Positions 25,519-35,279 are shown, numbered from the stretch's first letter. The stretch is 64,000 nt of DNA from AP-15 sp963775875 (GCA_963775875.1 CAVZKP010000022.1:62001-126000), one strand, 5' to 3'. Translations and numbers: made by a program. The notes: generated from the sequence alone by a model not told the origin.

Positions 25519-28119
25519 ATGACGACTCTGGCCGAGACCGATGAGCTCGACACGTTGCCGCTGGCAATATCGCAGCCGTGCGTCGCGTCGCTGCCGCCGG
25601 TCCGGGTAAGCGGCAAATTCTTCTTTGCCGGCGAGCGCAAGCACTTCGTCAAAGGCGTCACCTACGGCCCGTTTCCGACCGGCAGCCACGGCGCGCCCTT
25701 TCCCGAGCCGGCGACCGTCGACCTAGATTTCGCGCTGATGGGTGAAGCCGGGATTAACACCGTGCGGGTATTCACCGTGCCGCCGCTGTGGCTGTTGGAC
25801 GCCGCGCAGGCGGAGGGGTTGAGGGTCCTGGTCGGTCTGCCCTGGCCGCAGCATGTCACCTTTCTCGACAGTCGGGCAATCCAGGCCGACATCCGCGATG
25901 CGGTCGTTGCTGGGGTGCGCGCCTGCTGTCGCCATCCTGCGGTGTTTGCCTATCTGGTCGGGAACGAGATCCCCCCAGACATGATCCGCTGGCACGGCGC
26001 CGAGCCGGTTCGGCGTTTCTTGCGCGGTCTCGTTGCGCTGGTCAAAGCCGAGCACCCCGAGGCGCTGGTCAGCTACGCCAACTTTCCGTCGACCGAATAC
26101 CTGACGGTCGACTTTACCGATTTTGTCTGCTTCAACGTCTATCTGCACGATCAAGCCGCGTTCCTCGGCTATATCGCGCGGCTGCACAATCTCTCCGTCG
26201 ACCGACCGCTGGTGCTGACCGAATTCGGCGTCGATTCGATCCGTGAAGGCGAAGAAGGGCAGCAGCGGGTTCTGTCCTGGCAGGTCCGCACCGCCTTCGC
26301 AGCGGGGGTCGCCGGCACTTGCGTGTTTTCCTGGACCGACGAATGGTTCACCGGCGGCCACCTGGTCGAGGACTGGGCGTTCGGCCTGGTCGACCGGGAG
26401 CGGCGGCCGAAACCGGCGCTGGCCGAGGTCGAGACCTCCTATAGCGGCCCGCTGCCGCCGCCGCTGCCGCGCTATCCGCGGGTGTCGGTCGTCGTCTGCG
26501 CCTACAACGCCGAGCGCACGATGGATGCGTGCCTTGCCTCGCTCGAGGTGCTCAACTACCCCGATTACGAGGTCGTCGTCGTCAATGACGGTTCGCGCGA
26601 CCGCACCCTGGAGATCGCCGAAAGCTATCCCTATTGTCGGATCATCAGCCAGCCGAACAAGGGCTTGAGCGTCGCCCGCAATGTCGGCGCCGAGGCCGCC
26701 AGCGGCGAGATCGTCGCCTATACCGACAGCGACTGCGTCGCCGACCCCGACTGGCTGACCTATCTCGTCGCCAAAATGGAAGCGGGCGGCCTTACCGCCT
26801 GCGGCGGACCAAATTTCCCGCCGCCCGAGGATAGCCTGGTGCCGGCCGCGGTGGCGGTGGCGCCGGGCGGCCCGACCCATGTGCTGCTCAGCGACGAGGT
26901 GGCCGAGCACATCGCCGGGTGCAACATGGCGTTCCGCCGCGACACCTTGCTGGACCTGGGCGGGTTTGACCCGGTCTATCGCGCCGCTGGCGACGATGTC
27001 GACATCTGCTGGCGCATTCAGGACGCGGGCTATGTGATCGGTTTCAGTCCGGCTGCGATCGTCTGGCATTTCCGCCGCAACACGGTCAAAGCCTATTTCA
27101 ACCAGCAGCGCGGCTACGGCAAAGCCGAAGCCCTCGTCTATTCGAAGCATCCGTTCCGTTTCAACCGGTTCGGGCAGGCCAAATGGCTTGGCCGCATCTA
27201 TGGCGATCTATCGACCTCGCTGCTGTTGTCGCGCCGGCCGGTTATCTATTCGGGCGTATTCGGGCGCGGCTTGTTCCAGACCCTGTACGAGCCGCCATCC
27301 TCGCTGACCGCGTTTCTGCCGCTGACCTTCGAGTGGAGCGCCGCTGCCCTCGTCCTGGCACTGGCCGCGGTCGCCGGCGGCGGCTGGTGGTGGCTGCTCG
27401 CGGTGCCGCTACTGGTCACCTGGACGATGTGCGTCAACGGGGCCCTCAAAGCGCCGATCGACGGGCGGTTCACCGGATTGAAGGCTCGGGCGCTGGTGGC
27501 GCTGCTGATCTATCTCGGCCCGTTGCTGCGCGGCTGGGAGCGGATCAGATGGCGCATCCGCGAGATGCGCACCCGCCCGCACACCGCCCCCGCCGAGACC
27601 GAGCAGCGCGCGCATGTCTCGTGGCGTCAGCGAGCCCTCCAACTCGCTTATTGGAGCGAAAGCGGAACCGAAAAAGAAGCGGTGATCCATGGGCTGATGG
27701 ACTTTCTGGTACGGCAGAAATATTTCGTCGTGCCCGATACCGGATGGAGCGGCTGGGATCTGGAAATCGCCCGCGGCCTGTGTAGCCGCAGCCTGGTCAC
27801 GGTCTGCAGCGAAAACCATGGCGGCGCCAAGCGGCTGTTGCGGGTACGCTGCACGATGCGGCTGTCGCGCCTCGCGCTGGTGCTGTTGCGCGGTTATGCG
27901 GCATTGACCGCGGTCGCGCTGGTCCTCGGCTGGCCGCTGGCAGCCGCGGCGATCGCCGCGGCCGGGCTCGCCAACTTCGCGGCGATGGGCGTCCAGCTCG
28001 CGGGCTTTGCCCGGTTGATGCATCGCATCGTCGAAGCAGTCGCCAGACCGGTGGGGCTCATTCCGGTCGAGCGATCCGTGCGGTCCCGGACCTCGGCCGT
28101 CGCGCCGCAGACGGCATGA
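25519..28119 (+). CDS. glycoside hydrolase (TIM-barrel) fused to a membrane GT2 glycosyltransferase
   Basis: An 866-residue two-enzyme protein. Residues about 30-310 form a GH2/GH5-like TIM barrel: FVKGVTYGPFP, MGEAGINTVRVFTVPP, the acid/base Glu in AYLVGNEIPP and the nucleophile Glu in PLVLTEFGVDS. Residues about 320-560 are a GT2 domain: RVSVVVCAYNAERTMDACL, the metal motif YTDSDC (about 400) and GGFDPVYRAAGDDVDICWR. Membrane segments lie at about 604-675 and 785-830, separated by a soluble stretch of about 110 residues I cannot assign. No signal peptide precedes the barrel, so the hydrolase domain is probably on the cytoplasmic side with the GT. It is 55 bases upstream of an ABC exporter, suggesting glycan synthesis, trimming and export in one unit. 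Start chosen at MTTLAETDEL. Confidence 0.82.
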   Translation: MTTLAETDELDTLPLAISQPCVASLPPVRVSGKFFFAGERKHFVKGVTYGPFPTGSHGAPFPEPATVDLDFALMGEAGINTVRVFTVPPLWLLDAAQAEGLRVLVGLPWPQHVTFLDSRAIQADIRDAVVAGVRACCRHPAVFAYLVGNEIPPDMIRWHGAEPVRRFLRGLVALVKAEHPEALVSYANFPSTEYLTVDFTDFVCFNVYLHDQAAFLGYIARLHNLSVDRPLVLTEFGVDSIREGEEGQQRVLSWQVRTAFAAGVAGTCVFSWTDEWFTGGHLVEDWAFGLVDRERRPKPALAEVETSYSGPLPPPLPRYPRVSVVVCAYNAERTMDACLASLEVLNYPDYEVVVVNDGSRDRTLEIAESYPYCRIISQPNKGLSVARNVGAEAASGEIVAYTDSDCVADPDWLTYLVAKMEAGGLTACGGPNFPPPEDSLVPAAVAVAPGGPTHVLLSDEVAEHIAGCNMAFRRDTLLDLGGFDPVYRAAGDDVDICWRIQDAGYVIGFSPAAIVWHFRRNTVKAYFNQQRGYGKAEALVYSKHPFRFNRFGQAKWLGRIYGDLSTSLLLSRRPVIYSGVFGRGLFQTLYEPPSSLTAFLPLTFEWSAAALVLALAAVAGGGWWWLLAVPLLVTWTMCVNGALKAPIDGRFTGLKARALVALLIYLGPLLRGWERIRWRIREMRTRPHTAPAETEQRAHVSWRQRALQLAYWSESGTEKEAVIHGLMDFLVRQKYFVVPDTGWSGWDLEIARGLCSRSLVTVCSENHGGAKRLLRVRCTMRLSRLALVLLRGYAALTAVALVLGWPLAAAAIAAAGLANFAAMGVQLAGFARLMHRIVEAVARPVGLIPVERSVRSRTSAVAPQTA

Positions 28120-28174
28120 TGCAGCGGGCCGGCCCGCTGGCGGGCAATGAGCCCATAACGCCACGACCCGTGCG

Positions 28175-29959
28175 ATGCTGAGTAAGCTGCTCCCTTATCT
28201 GCGGCCCTATCGTGGGCAGATCGCCTGGGCGCTGGCGCAAGTGTTCCTGATTACCGGCTTCGAGCTGTTAAAGCCCTGGCCGCTTCAGGTGGTGATCGAC
28301 GACGTGCTGGGCGGCAAGCCGTTCCCGGTCGAGGCGCTGCAGGCGGTGCCAGCGAGCCGGCTGCTGCTCTTCGCCTGTCTCGGGATCGTTGTCGTCCATC
28401 TTGGCAGCGGCGGGCTAACCCTGCTGCACAACTACACGACGATTCGCGTCGGGCAGAACATGGTCAACAATCTGCGCGGCGCGCTCTATGCCCATCTCCA
28501 GCGGCTGTCGCTGGCGTTCCACGACCGCCAGCGGGTAGGCGACCTGCTTTACCGAGTCACCGCCGACAGCTTTGCCGTCCAGACAATGATCATGAACGGG
28601 GCATTGCCGATCCTGTCGGCGATGGTTCTGCTCGCCGGGATGCTGTTCATTCTGTTTCCGCTCGATCCGACCCTGACCCTGCTCGCGTTGTCCGTTGTCC
28701 CGGTGTTGTTCGTGCTGATTTCGGGGTTCAACCGCAAGATCGTCGATGTCGCCACCGAGGTGCGCACCAGCGAAAGCCGGGTCTATTCGCTGGTCCAATG
28801 GGCGATGTCGTCGATCAAGGTGGTGCAGGCCTTCACCAAAGAAGAGGACGAGCACCACCGCTTCATGGGAGCGAGCCGGGAGAGCCTGCGCGCGACTCTG
28901 CGCCTCTATAATTGGCAGACGCTTTATTCCGGCGCGGTCAACGCGGTGATCGCCGGCGGCACCGCGCTCGTCATCTATGCCGGGGCGCGAGCAGTCATTT
29001 CAGGGGCGCTGACGGTCGGCCAGCTGATCGTCTTCATCTCATATCTGGCCCAGCTTTACGCTCCGATCAATCAGATCACCCAGAGCTGGGGGTTGATCGC
29101 CGGGGCGCGGGTCGGGGCGCGCCGGGTCTTTGAGGTTCTCGACACCGAGCCCGATCTCGCCGATGGCACACGCAGCTTTCCGCTCGAGGGCGCCCGCGGC
29201 GGCATCGCCTGGCGCGGCGTCGGCTTCCGCTATCGTCCACAGACCCCGGTCCTGAAAGACATCGACCTGGTGGTCCCGGCCGGTGCCAAGATCGCCGTCG
29301 TCGGCGCGACCGGCGCCGGCAAATCGACCATGCTCGGCCTGTTGCCGCGATTTTACGATCCGACGGCGGGAGCGGTCGAGATCGACGGCGTCGATTTGCG
29401 CGAATATAGTCTGAAGTCGCTACGCAGCCAGATCGCGCTGGTCCTCCAGCCGCCGCTGATCTTTCCGCTCTCGGTGCGCGACAACATCGCCTATGGCCGG
29501 CCGGGAGCCGACGATGCGGCGATCGAGCGAGCCGCGCGGCTCGCTTGCATCGATGATCTGATCGGCTCGCTGCCGGACGGTTACGACACGGTGATCGGCG
29601 AATCCGGCATGTCGTTGTCGGAGGGCGAGAAGCAGCGGGTCACGATCGCCCGCGCGCTACTGCGCGACGCGCCGATCCTGATCCTCGACGAGCCGACCTC
29701 GGCGCTCGATGTCGCCACCGAGGCCCTGGTGATGGCCGGGATCGAGCGCCTGATGGAGGGCCGCACCACCTTTATCATCGCGCATCGGCTGTCGACAGTG
29801 CGGCGTTGTGACCGGATCGTCGTCGTGCAAGAGGGCGTCATCGCCGAACAGGGTAGTTTGGCCGAGCTGCTGCGGCGCGACGGCGTCTTCGCCGGCTACT
29901 ACCGCAGCCAGTTCGCGCCGGAACACGCCGATACGACCGAGATCGCGGCCGTAATCTGA
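28175..29959 (+). CDS. MsbA-like ABC exporter (fused membrane and ATPase domains)
   Basis: A 594-residue half-transporter. The membrane domain (about 1-310) has six helices; the ATPase has Walker A GATGAGKST (about residue 382), Q-loop LVLQPPLIFPLSVRDNIAYG, Walker B ILILDEPTSALD and the H-loop IIAHRLST. The ABC signature reads LSEGEKQR rather than LSGGQ, a variant seen in some exporters. Position directly after a membrane glycosyltransferase suggests it exports a glycan, glycolipid or glycosylated product; the cargo is not identifiable from sequence. Confidence 0.87.
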   Translation: MLSKLLPYLRPYRGQIAWALAQVFLITGFELLKPWPLQVVIDDVLGGKPFPVEALQAVPASRLLLFACLGIVVVHLGSGGLTLLHNYTTIRVGQNMVNNLRGALYAHLQRLSLAFHDRQRVGDLLYRVTADSFAVQTMIMNGALPILSAMVLLAGMLFILFPLDPTLTLLALSVVPVLFVLISGFNRKIVDVATEVRTSESRVYSLVQWAMSSIKVVQAFTKEEDEHHRFMGASRESLRATLRLYNWQTLYSGAVNAVIAGGTALVIYAGARAVISGALTVGQLIVFISYLAQLYAPINQITQSWGLIAGARVGARRVFEVLDTEPDLADGTRSFPLEGARGGIAWRGVGFRYRPQTPVLKDIDLVVPAGAKIAVVGATGAGKSTMLGLLPRFYDPTAGAVEIDGVDLREYSLKSLRSQIALVLQPPLIFPLSVRDNIAYGRPGADDAAIERAARLACIDDLIGSLPDGYDTVIGESGMSLSEGEKQRVTIARALLRDAPILILDEPTSALDVATEALVMAGIERLMEGRTTFIIAHRLSTVRRCDRIVVVQEGVIAEQGSLAELLRRDGVFAGYYRSQFAPEHADTTEIAAVI

Positions 29960-29984
29960 CCCGATCGCGATCGAGGGGGATGCC

Positions 29985-30800
29985 ATGAGTTTTGATCGGC
30001 ACGCCCTGCGCGCCTTCGAGCATGCGGGCTGGCAGCGGGCGGCGCGACACTATGACGCCACCTTCGCGAACGCCACGCTCGGCTTTATCAACCGCTTGCT
30101 CGATGCGGCACGGGTCGCGGCGGGGGCGCGCGTGCTGGACATCGCCTGTGGGACCGGCGTTGTGGTGTCGGCGGTAGCCCGGCGTGGGGCACGGCCTACC
30201 GGTCTCGATTTCTCGGCCGCGATGCTGGCGCTTGCCCGCGCCGCCCATCCGCAGGTGCGGTTCGATGAGAGTGATGCGGAGGCATTGCCCTTCGCCGATG
30301 CTTCCTTCGACGCGGTCGTCTCGAATTTCGGAGTGCACCATTTTCCCGACCCGGTCCGGGCTCTGTCGGAGGCGCACCGAGTGTTGCGGCCGGGTGGGCG
30401 GATCGCATTCACCGGCTGGGCCGCGCCCGCCGAGAACGCCGCCTGGAAGCTGCTGTTCGACTCGATTGGCGCAGTTGGCGAGCAGCAGGCGGCAGAATTG
30501 CCGCCTTCGGGCGGCGGTCTGCGCCGGCCCGAGGACCTGCTGCGGGTCCTCGACGCCGCCGGGTTTGTCGAGACCGAGGCGCGCCGGGTCGCCGGCGAAT
30601 GGCGCTTTGCCGCGCCCGGCGATCTGCTCGAGGGGTTTCGCCGCGGCACCGTGCGGACCGCGGCGCTGATCGAGGCACAACCGGCCTCGGCCTTACCGGC
30701 GATCGAAGCCGCAATCGCCGCCGCCGCTGCCGGCTATCGCCGGGCCGGCGGCTACGCCGTTCCGACTGCCGCAATCCTCGGTAGCGGCGTGCGAACCTGA
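29985..30800 (+). CDS. class I SAM-dependent methyltransferase
   Basis: A 271-residue Methyltransf_11 protein with VLDIACGTGVVVSAVARRG, LPFADASFDAVVSNFGVHHF and HRVLRPGGRIAFTGW. It begins 25 bases after the ABC exporter with a GAGGGG ribosome site and is the likely last gene of the galE-GH/GT-ABC unit. It might methylate the glycan or a carrier made by the preceding genes, but this rests on position only. Confidence 0.8.
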   Translation: MSFDRHALRAFEHAGWQRAARHYDATFANATLGFINRLLDAARVAAGARVLDIACGTGVVVSAVARRGARPTGLDFSAAMLALARAAHPQVRFDESDAEALPFADASFDAVVSNFGVHHFPDPVRALSEAHRVLRPGGRIAFTGWAAPAENAAWKLLFDSIGAVGEQQAAELPPSGGGLRRPEDLLRVLDAAGFVETEARRVAGEWRFAAPGDLLEGFRRGTVRTAALIEAQPASALPAIEAAIAAAAAGYRRAGGYAVPTAAILGSGVRT

Positions 30801-31019
30801 CCTGCCGGATCGAGCCGCGCGGCGGCTTCGGCCTGCTTTAGCTCAAGCAGTTCTCAGATACTTTCCATACGAAGCTCGAACGGTTCGCCGTTAGGGCAAT
30901 CCCGCAGCCGCCAGAAGCTGCGCGAGTTTCAAGGTAGGAGGGCAATGCCAGCCATCGGATCGATCCAACCGCCGGGAAACCGCCCGGCCAGCCGGATTGG
31001 GCGATTGCGGGGACCGTGC

Positions 31020-32294
31020 TCACCGCCGGAACGACGCGACCAGTTCGAGATGCGGCGACCACACGAACTGGTCGACCGGCGCCACCCGTTCGAGGCGAAA
31101 CCCGCCCTCGATCAGCCGGGCGGCGTCGCGGGCGAAGGTCGCGGGGTTGCACGAGACCGCGATGACCGTGTCGAGCGTGGAGGCGGCGAGTGCGCGGGCC
31201 TGCAGAGCGGCGCCGGCGCGCGGCGGATCGAACACCGCGGCGGCATAATGGGCCAATGTTTCGGGCGGCAGCGGGTCGTGTGCGAGATCGCGACGCTCGA
31301 CGGTGAAACCGGGAACATCGGCGCCGGCGCGACTGAGTGCTGCCACCGTGCCCGGGTCACCCTCGACCGCGTGGACCGGCCCCGTGCCGGCCAGAGCGAA
31401 AGCGAATGTGCCGAGGCCGGCAAACAGATCGAGCGCCGGGCGGCGCCGACCGATCGCGGCGACAACCTCTTCGACGAGGATGGTTTCGGCGGCTTCGCTC
31501 GCCTGCAGAAAGGCGCCGGGCGGGAAGGCGACGGCTCGCCCCGAGCGCAGTACGCGAACCGGCCGGCGCTCGACTACCAGGATCTCCCGCGCGCCCGCTC
31601 GCCAGACGATGCGAGCCAGGTCGCACCCGTCGCCGAGCCGCGCCAGCGCACCGAGCGCGCCGAGTCCCGGTGGCTGCGAAGCCTCGATCAGCAAATCGAC
31701 ACCGCTGTCGGTGCGGGTCAACATCGCCTCGGCCGCACTGCCGGGCGGCAACAGATCGGCGACCAGAGCCCGCAACGCGCCGACGAGCGCGAACAGTGGC
31801 GGCTCGAGCACCAAGCACTCGCACAGATCGACGAGATCGTGGCGAAACCGCTGGCGAAACCCGACCCGCGCCGGCTGCCGCGGATCGCGTGGCCGCGCGA
31901 GCCCGAGCCGGGCCCGTCGCCGCACCGGCGGCACCTGCCGCAGTGGCGCGACCGCTGCCGCGTCGATCCCGACCCGTTCGAGCGCATTCAGGAGGCCGGC
32001 GAGCTTGACCGTTTGGTAGAGGACCGGCTCGACATGCTGCAGCGCGCACCCGCCGCAGCGGCCGAAATGGCGACAGGCTGGCACGGCGCGTCCTGGACCC
32101 GGGTCGAGCAGCTCGACCACCCGCCCTTCGCGGCCGCCGCCACGGCGGGGGCCGAGCCGGGCGCGAACGCGATCGCCCGAGGTGGTGAACGGCAGATAGA
32201 CAGGCTCGCCCTGCCATCGCGCGATGCCGTCGGCGCCGGCGCCGATTCGTTCGACCAACAGCTCGACGGGCCCGCGCTCAGGCGCCGGTATCAC
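31020..32294 (-). CDS. TrmA/RlmD-family RNA m5U methyltransferase
   Basis: A 424-residue SAM-dependent RNA uridine-C5 methyltransferase, most like RlmD (23S rRNA) or an RlmD-like paralogue. The iron-sulfur ligands are visible: CRHFGRCGGCALQH (three Cys) plus CECLVL. The SAM loop is LDLFAGLGTFAFAL, then FDPPRAGA and the catalytic Cys in VSCNPATFARD. The N-terminal TRAM domain is present but short. The start codon is GTG. The 220 bases downstream, up to the methyltransferase on the other strand, hold nothing recognisable. Confidence 0.88.
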   Translation of the reverse strand: MIPAPERGPVELLVERIGAGADGIARWQGEPVYLPFTTSGDRVRARLGPRRGGGREGRVVELLDPGPGRAVPACRHFGRCGGCALQHVEPVLYQTVKLAGLLNALERVGIDAAAVAPLRQVPPVRRRARLGLARPRDPRQPARVGFRQRFRHDLVDLCECLVLEPPLFALVGALRALVADLLPPGSAAEAMLTRTDSGVDLLIEASQPPGLGALGALARLGDGCDLARIVWRAGAREILVVERRPVRVLRSGRAVAFPPGAFLQASEAAETILVEEVVAAIGRRRPALDLFAGLGTFAFALAGTGPVHAVEGDPGTVAALSRAGADVPGFTVERRDLAHDPLPPETLAHYAAAVFDPPRAGAALQARALAASTLDTVIAVSCNPATFARDAARLIEGGFRLERVAPVDQFVWSPHLELVASFRR

Positions 32295-32349
32295 GGACGA
32301 TCCCGCTGCTCTTGGCCCCGATCGCGGGGGGTGGGGAGAAGTTATTCAC

Positions 32350-32511
32350 ATGACCCCATATAATCGGGACGCCGGCGACGACGACATGCGATCCGTCATC
32401 GGCCGCGGGGTTCAGGGGTTGGCGATGTATCCATGGGTCTATTGGAGTGGGGTAACCCTGCTTGTGGTGTGGACGGTTTTCTCCGCTTACAGCGCTATTC
32501 ACGGGATATAG
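32350..32511 (+). CDS. possible 53-residue single-pass membrane protein
   Basis: A short open frame preceded by GGGGAGA at good spacing. The product has a polar N-terminus and one hydrophobic stretch (YWSGVTLLVVWTVFSAYSAI). No homologue is recalled. It lies between two convergent/divergent larger genes, so it could be real or chance; the ribosome site is the main support. Confidence 0.35.
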   Translation: MTPYNRDAGDDDMRSVIGRGVQGLAMYPWVYWSGVTLLVVWTVFSAYSAIHGI

Positions 32512-32630
32512 GTCATCTGCGACCTCGCGCGCGGGGCTGGCGCAGCGGACGGCTGGGGCGCTCCTGGCGAATTTGCCCGCGATCGCGCCGCTCGCCCGGG
32601 TTCGCCGTCGCGAGCCTGGACATTCGTCCA

Positions 32631-33452
32631 TCAACCTGAAGAATTTTTTCGCCTGGCCGGAAGCCGTTTTCGCACGCTTCTGCGCCATCGCGCGAGGTGC
32701 CGGTGGCGGTAGTTCCAGGCGGCCTGGCGGATGATCGCCAGCACTGCAGCATCAGCGACGAACGGCGCGATGTCGTCGAGCGCGAGTGGACGATGCGCGC
32801 GATCGTACATGACCGCCATCCCCGACGGGGTTCCGAGCAACAGGTCCCAAGCCAGCCCCGACTTGGCCGCGATCCGCTCGATGCCCTGGTGCAGATTGAA
32901 GCTCTGCACGTCATGAAACAGGTAGACGCAGTGTGGCGCCGCGCTCGGCCTGACCGCGTCGAAATCGGTCTCGACCTGGGCGACTGAATGGTAGCCGTCG
33001 ATCAGAACGCATTCGATCGGTGCCAGCCGGTGCTCGCCGATGATCGGTGCGACATCGCCCGGCGAGACACCCTGGACAGCGCAGACCGACAGCCCCTCTT
33101 CGGCCGCAATGCGATTGGTAAATTCGATCCCCGCGAGCGAATTCTTGTCGAACCCGGCATCGATGGCGACTATCGTCGCCGACGGATTGAGCAGGGCGAG
33201 GGCGAAGGTGCTCCAGCCTGACGAATTGCCGATCACGAAGATCCGCTGCGGGCGGAAGCGCTCGAACAGGCATTCGAGCAAATAGATCTCCTGAAGCGCG
33301 ATCCCCAGTCCGTTGGTAAGGCTGGCGCCGTCCTTGATCAGCCAGGTGAACGGCGCCAACGGGAAACCATCGAAATGACTGGGATTGAGGCCGGTCGAAA
33401 CCTGGATGCCCCGGCTCTCATACACGCGCGTCAATCGGGCGAGAATCGGCAC
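32631..33452 (-). CDS. class I methyltransferase-fold protein, possibly a surface-glycan methyltransferase
   Basis: A 273-residue protein with a Rossmann-type core: FRPQRIFVIGNSSGWSTFALALL (degenerate motif I), IVAIDAGFD, then ECVLIDGYHSVAQVETDFDAV and VYLFHDV, as in the CmcI/macrocin-O-methyltransferase-like Methyltransf_24 group. The GTG start (VPILARLTRVYES) is chosen because AGAGGTG precedes it; a longer frame upstream is arginine-rich and unlike protein. It ends in a very basic tail. Substrate unknown. Confidence 0.6.
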   Translation of the reverse strand: MPILARLTRVYESRGIQVSTGLNPSHFDGFPLAPFTWLIKDGASLTNGLGIALQEIYLLECLFERFRPQRIFVIGNSSGWSTFALALLNPSATIVAIDAGFDKNSLAGIEFTNRIAAEEGLSVCAVQGVSPGDVAPIIGEHRLAPIECVLIDGYHSVAQVETDFDAVRPSAAPHCVYLFHDVQSFNLHQGIERIAAKSGLAWDLLLGTPSGMAVMYDRAHRPLALDDIAPFVADAAVLAIIRQAAWNYRHRHLARWRRSVRKRLPARRKNSSG

Positions 33453-33656
33453 TGCACACCTCTTTTGGCGGCGACGCCGCCACCGACGCATCGTTCGATC
33501 AAAGGGTAGCGAGAGGCGGTCGGGTTGGCCAGGGTTGCGCCGGGGATGGCCGCGCCGGAACGAACGGAAGAGCGAGAGTGGCGCGGAGCGCTGTGGTATG
33601 TCCGGCGAGAGCAATCCTATTTGTCAAATCTGCATGGACGTTGGTAGGGGAACCCG

Positions 33657-35279
33657 ATGCCGGCGGCGAAAAACATCCTGTTCATCATGTGCGACCAGCT
33701 GCGCTTCGATTATCTCGGCTGCTATGGCCATCCGCGCTTGCAGACCCCGAACATCGATGCCCTGGCGGCGCGCGGCGTCCGCTTTACCCGCGCCTATGTC
33801 CAGTCGCCGATCTGCGGGCCGTCGCGAATGAGCTTTTACACCGGCCGCTACATGCGCTCGCACGGCTCGAACTGGAACGGCTTTCCGCTGCGCGTCGGCG
33901 AGCCGACGCTGGGCGACCATCTGAATGAGATCGGGGTGCGCAACGTGCTGGTCGGCAAGACCCATATGGCCGCCGACAGCGAGGGGATGGCGCGGCTCGG
34001 CATCGACCCCGCCTCGGTAACGGGCGTGCATCTCGCGCAATGCGGCTTCGAGCCGTTCGAACGCGACGACGGGCTGCATCCCTCGGGCCGTCCCGGGCCG
34101 CGCTACGACGCCTATCTGCGCGAGCAGGGTTTCGCTGCCGCCAATCCATGGCAGGAATGGGCCAATTCTGCCGAAAGCGGCGACGGCAAAATCCTCAACG
34201 GCTGGCTGCTCGCCCACGCCGACCAGGCGGCGCGCATCCCCGAAGAGCATTCCGAGACGCCCTATACCACCCGCCGGGCGATGGCCTTTATCGACGAGGC
34301 GGTGCAAGACGGAAGGCCATGGTGCCTGCACCTCTCGTACATAAAGCCGCATTGGCCCTATATCGTGCCGGCGCCATATCACGCGATGTACGGCGGCAAC
34401 GACATCCTGCCGGCGCTACGCTCGCCGACCGAGCGCGCCGATCCGCACCCGGTCTACCGGGCCTTGATGGCGATGCGGCCGTCGCGCAATTTCGCTCGCG
34501 ACGAGGTGCGTGCGCGGGTGATCCCGGCCTATATGGGGCTCGTCAGCCAGATCGACGATCAGCTTGGCGTGCTGTTCCGATTTCTCGACCAGCGCGGCCT
34601 GGGCGAGAGCACGTTGATCGTCTTCACCTCCGACCACGGCGACTATCTCGGCGATCATTGGCTCGGCGAAAAGGATTTCTTTCACGACTGCGCGGTCAGG
34701 GTGCCGCTGATCGTCGCCGATCCGCGGCCCCAGGCGGATGCCGCGCGCGGCTCGGCCTGCGAGGCTTTGGTCGAGGCGATCGACCTTGTCCCGACCTTTC
34801 TTGAGTATTTCGCCGGCGAGGCAAAACCGCATGTCGTCGAGGGCCGCTCGCTGATGCCGTTGCTGCGTGGCGAGCCGCCGGCCGACTGGCGGCGATACGT
34901 GTTTTCCGAATACGACTACGCGATGCTGGAGGCGCGGCTGAGCTTGAACCAGCCGATCGGCGACTGCCGGCTGTTCATGGTGTTCGACGGGCGCTGGAAA
35001 TACATCCATGCGACCGGCTTTCGCCCGCTGCTCTACGATCTTGCCACCGATCCTCAGGAATTTCACGATCTCGGCGCCGACCCGCGCTATGCGAGCGAAG
35101 GCGCGCGACTGCAGGGCGCGCTGCTCGATTGGGCTTTGCGCGACCACAACCGCATCACCATGCCCGATTGCCGGATCGAGGCCTACGCGCGCGGCCAGCA
35201 GCTCAAATCCGGCATTCTGATCGGGTATTGGGACGAGACCGAACTCGCTGCCGCCAGGGCACGGATCGGGCTCGACTGA
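33657..35279 (+). CDS. alkaline-phosphatase-superfamily sulfatase / phosphonate monoester hydrolase
   Basis: A 540-residue hydrolase with the sulfatase signature ICGPSRMSFYTGRY, whose Cys53 should be converted to formylglycine. Metal ligands are seen as MCDQ (Asp13, Gln14) and TSDHGDYLGDHWLGEKDFF. The C-terminal blocks (APYHAMY, LYDLATDPQEFHDLGADP, ALRDHNRITM) resemble rhizobial and Burkholderia phosphonate monoester hydrolases more than arylsulfatases. No formylglycine-generating enzyme is in the window. No signal peptide is evident, so cytoplasmic. Natural substrate unknown (sulfate ester, phosphodiester or phosphonate ester). Confidence 0.82.
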   Translation: MPAAKNILFIMCDQLRFDYLGCYGHPRLQTPNIDALAARGVRFTRAYVQSPICGPSRMSFYTGRYMRSHGSNWNGFPLRVGEPTLGDHLNEIGVRNVLVGKTHMAADSEGMARLGIDPASVTGVHLAQCGFEPFERDDGLHPSGRPGPRYDAYLREQGFAAANPWQEWANSAESGDGKILNGWLLAHADQAARIPEEHSETPYTTRRAMAFIDEAVQDGRPWCLHLSYIKPHWPYIVPAPYHAMYGGNDILPALRSPTERADPHPVYRALMAMRPSRNFARDEVRARVIPAYMGLVSQIDDQLGVLFRFLDQRGLGESTLIVFTSDHGDYLGDHWLGEKDFFHDCAVRVPLIVADPRPQADAARGSACEALVEAIDLVPTFLEYFAGEAKPHVVEGRSLMPLLRGEPPADWRRYVFSEYDYAMLEARLSLNQPIGDCRLFMVFDGRWKYIHATGFRPLLYDLATDPQEFHDLGADPRYASEGARLQGALLDWALRDHNRITMPDCRIEAYARGQQLKSGILIGYWDETELAAARARIGLD

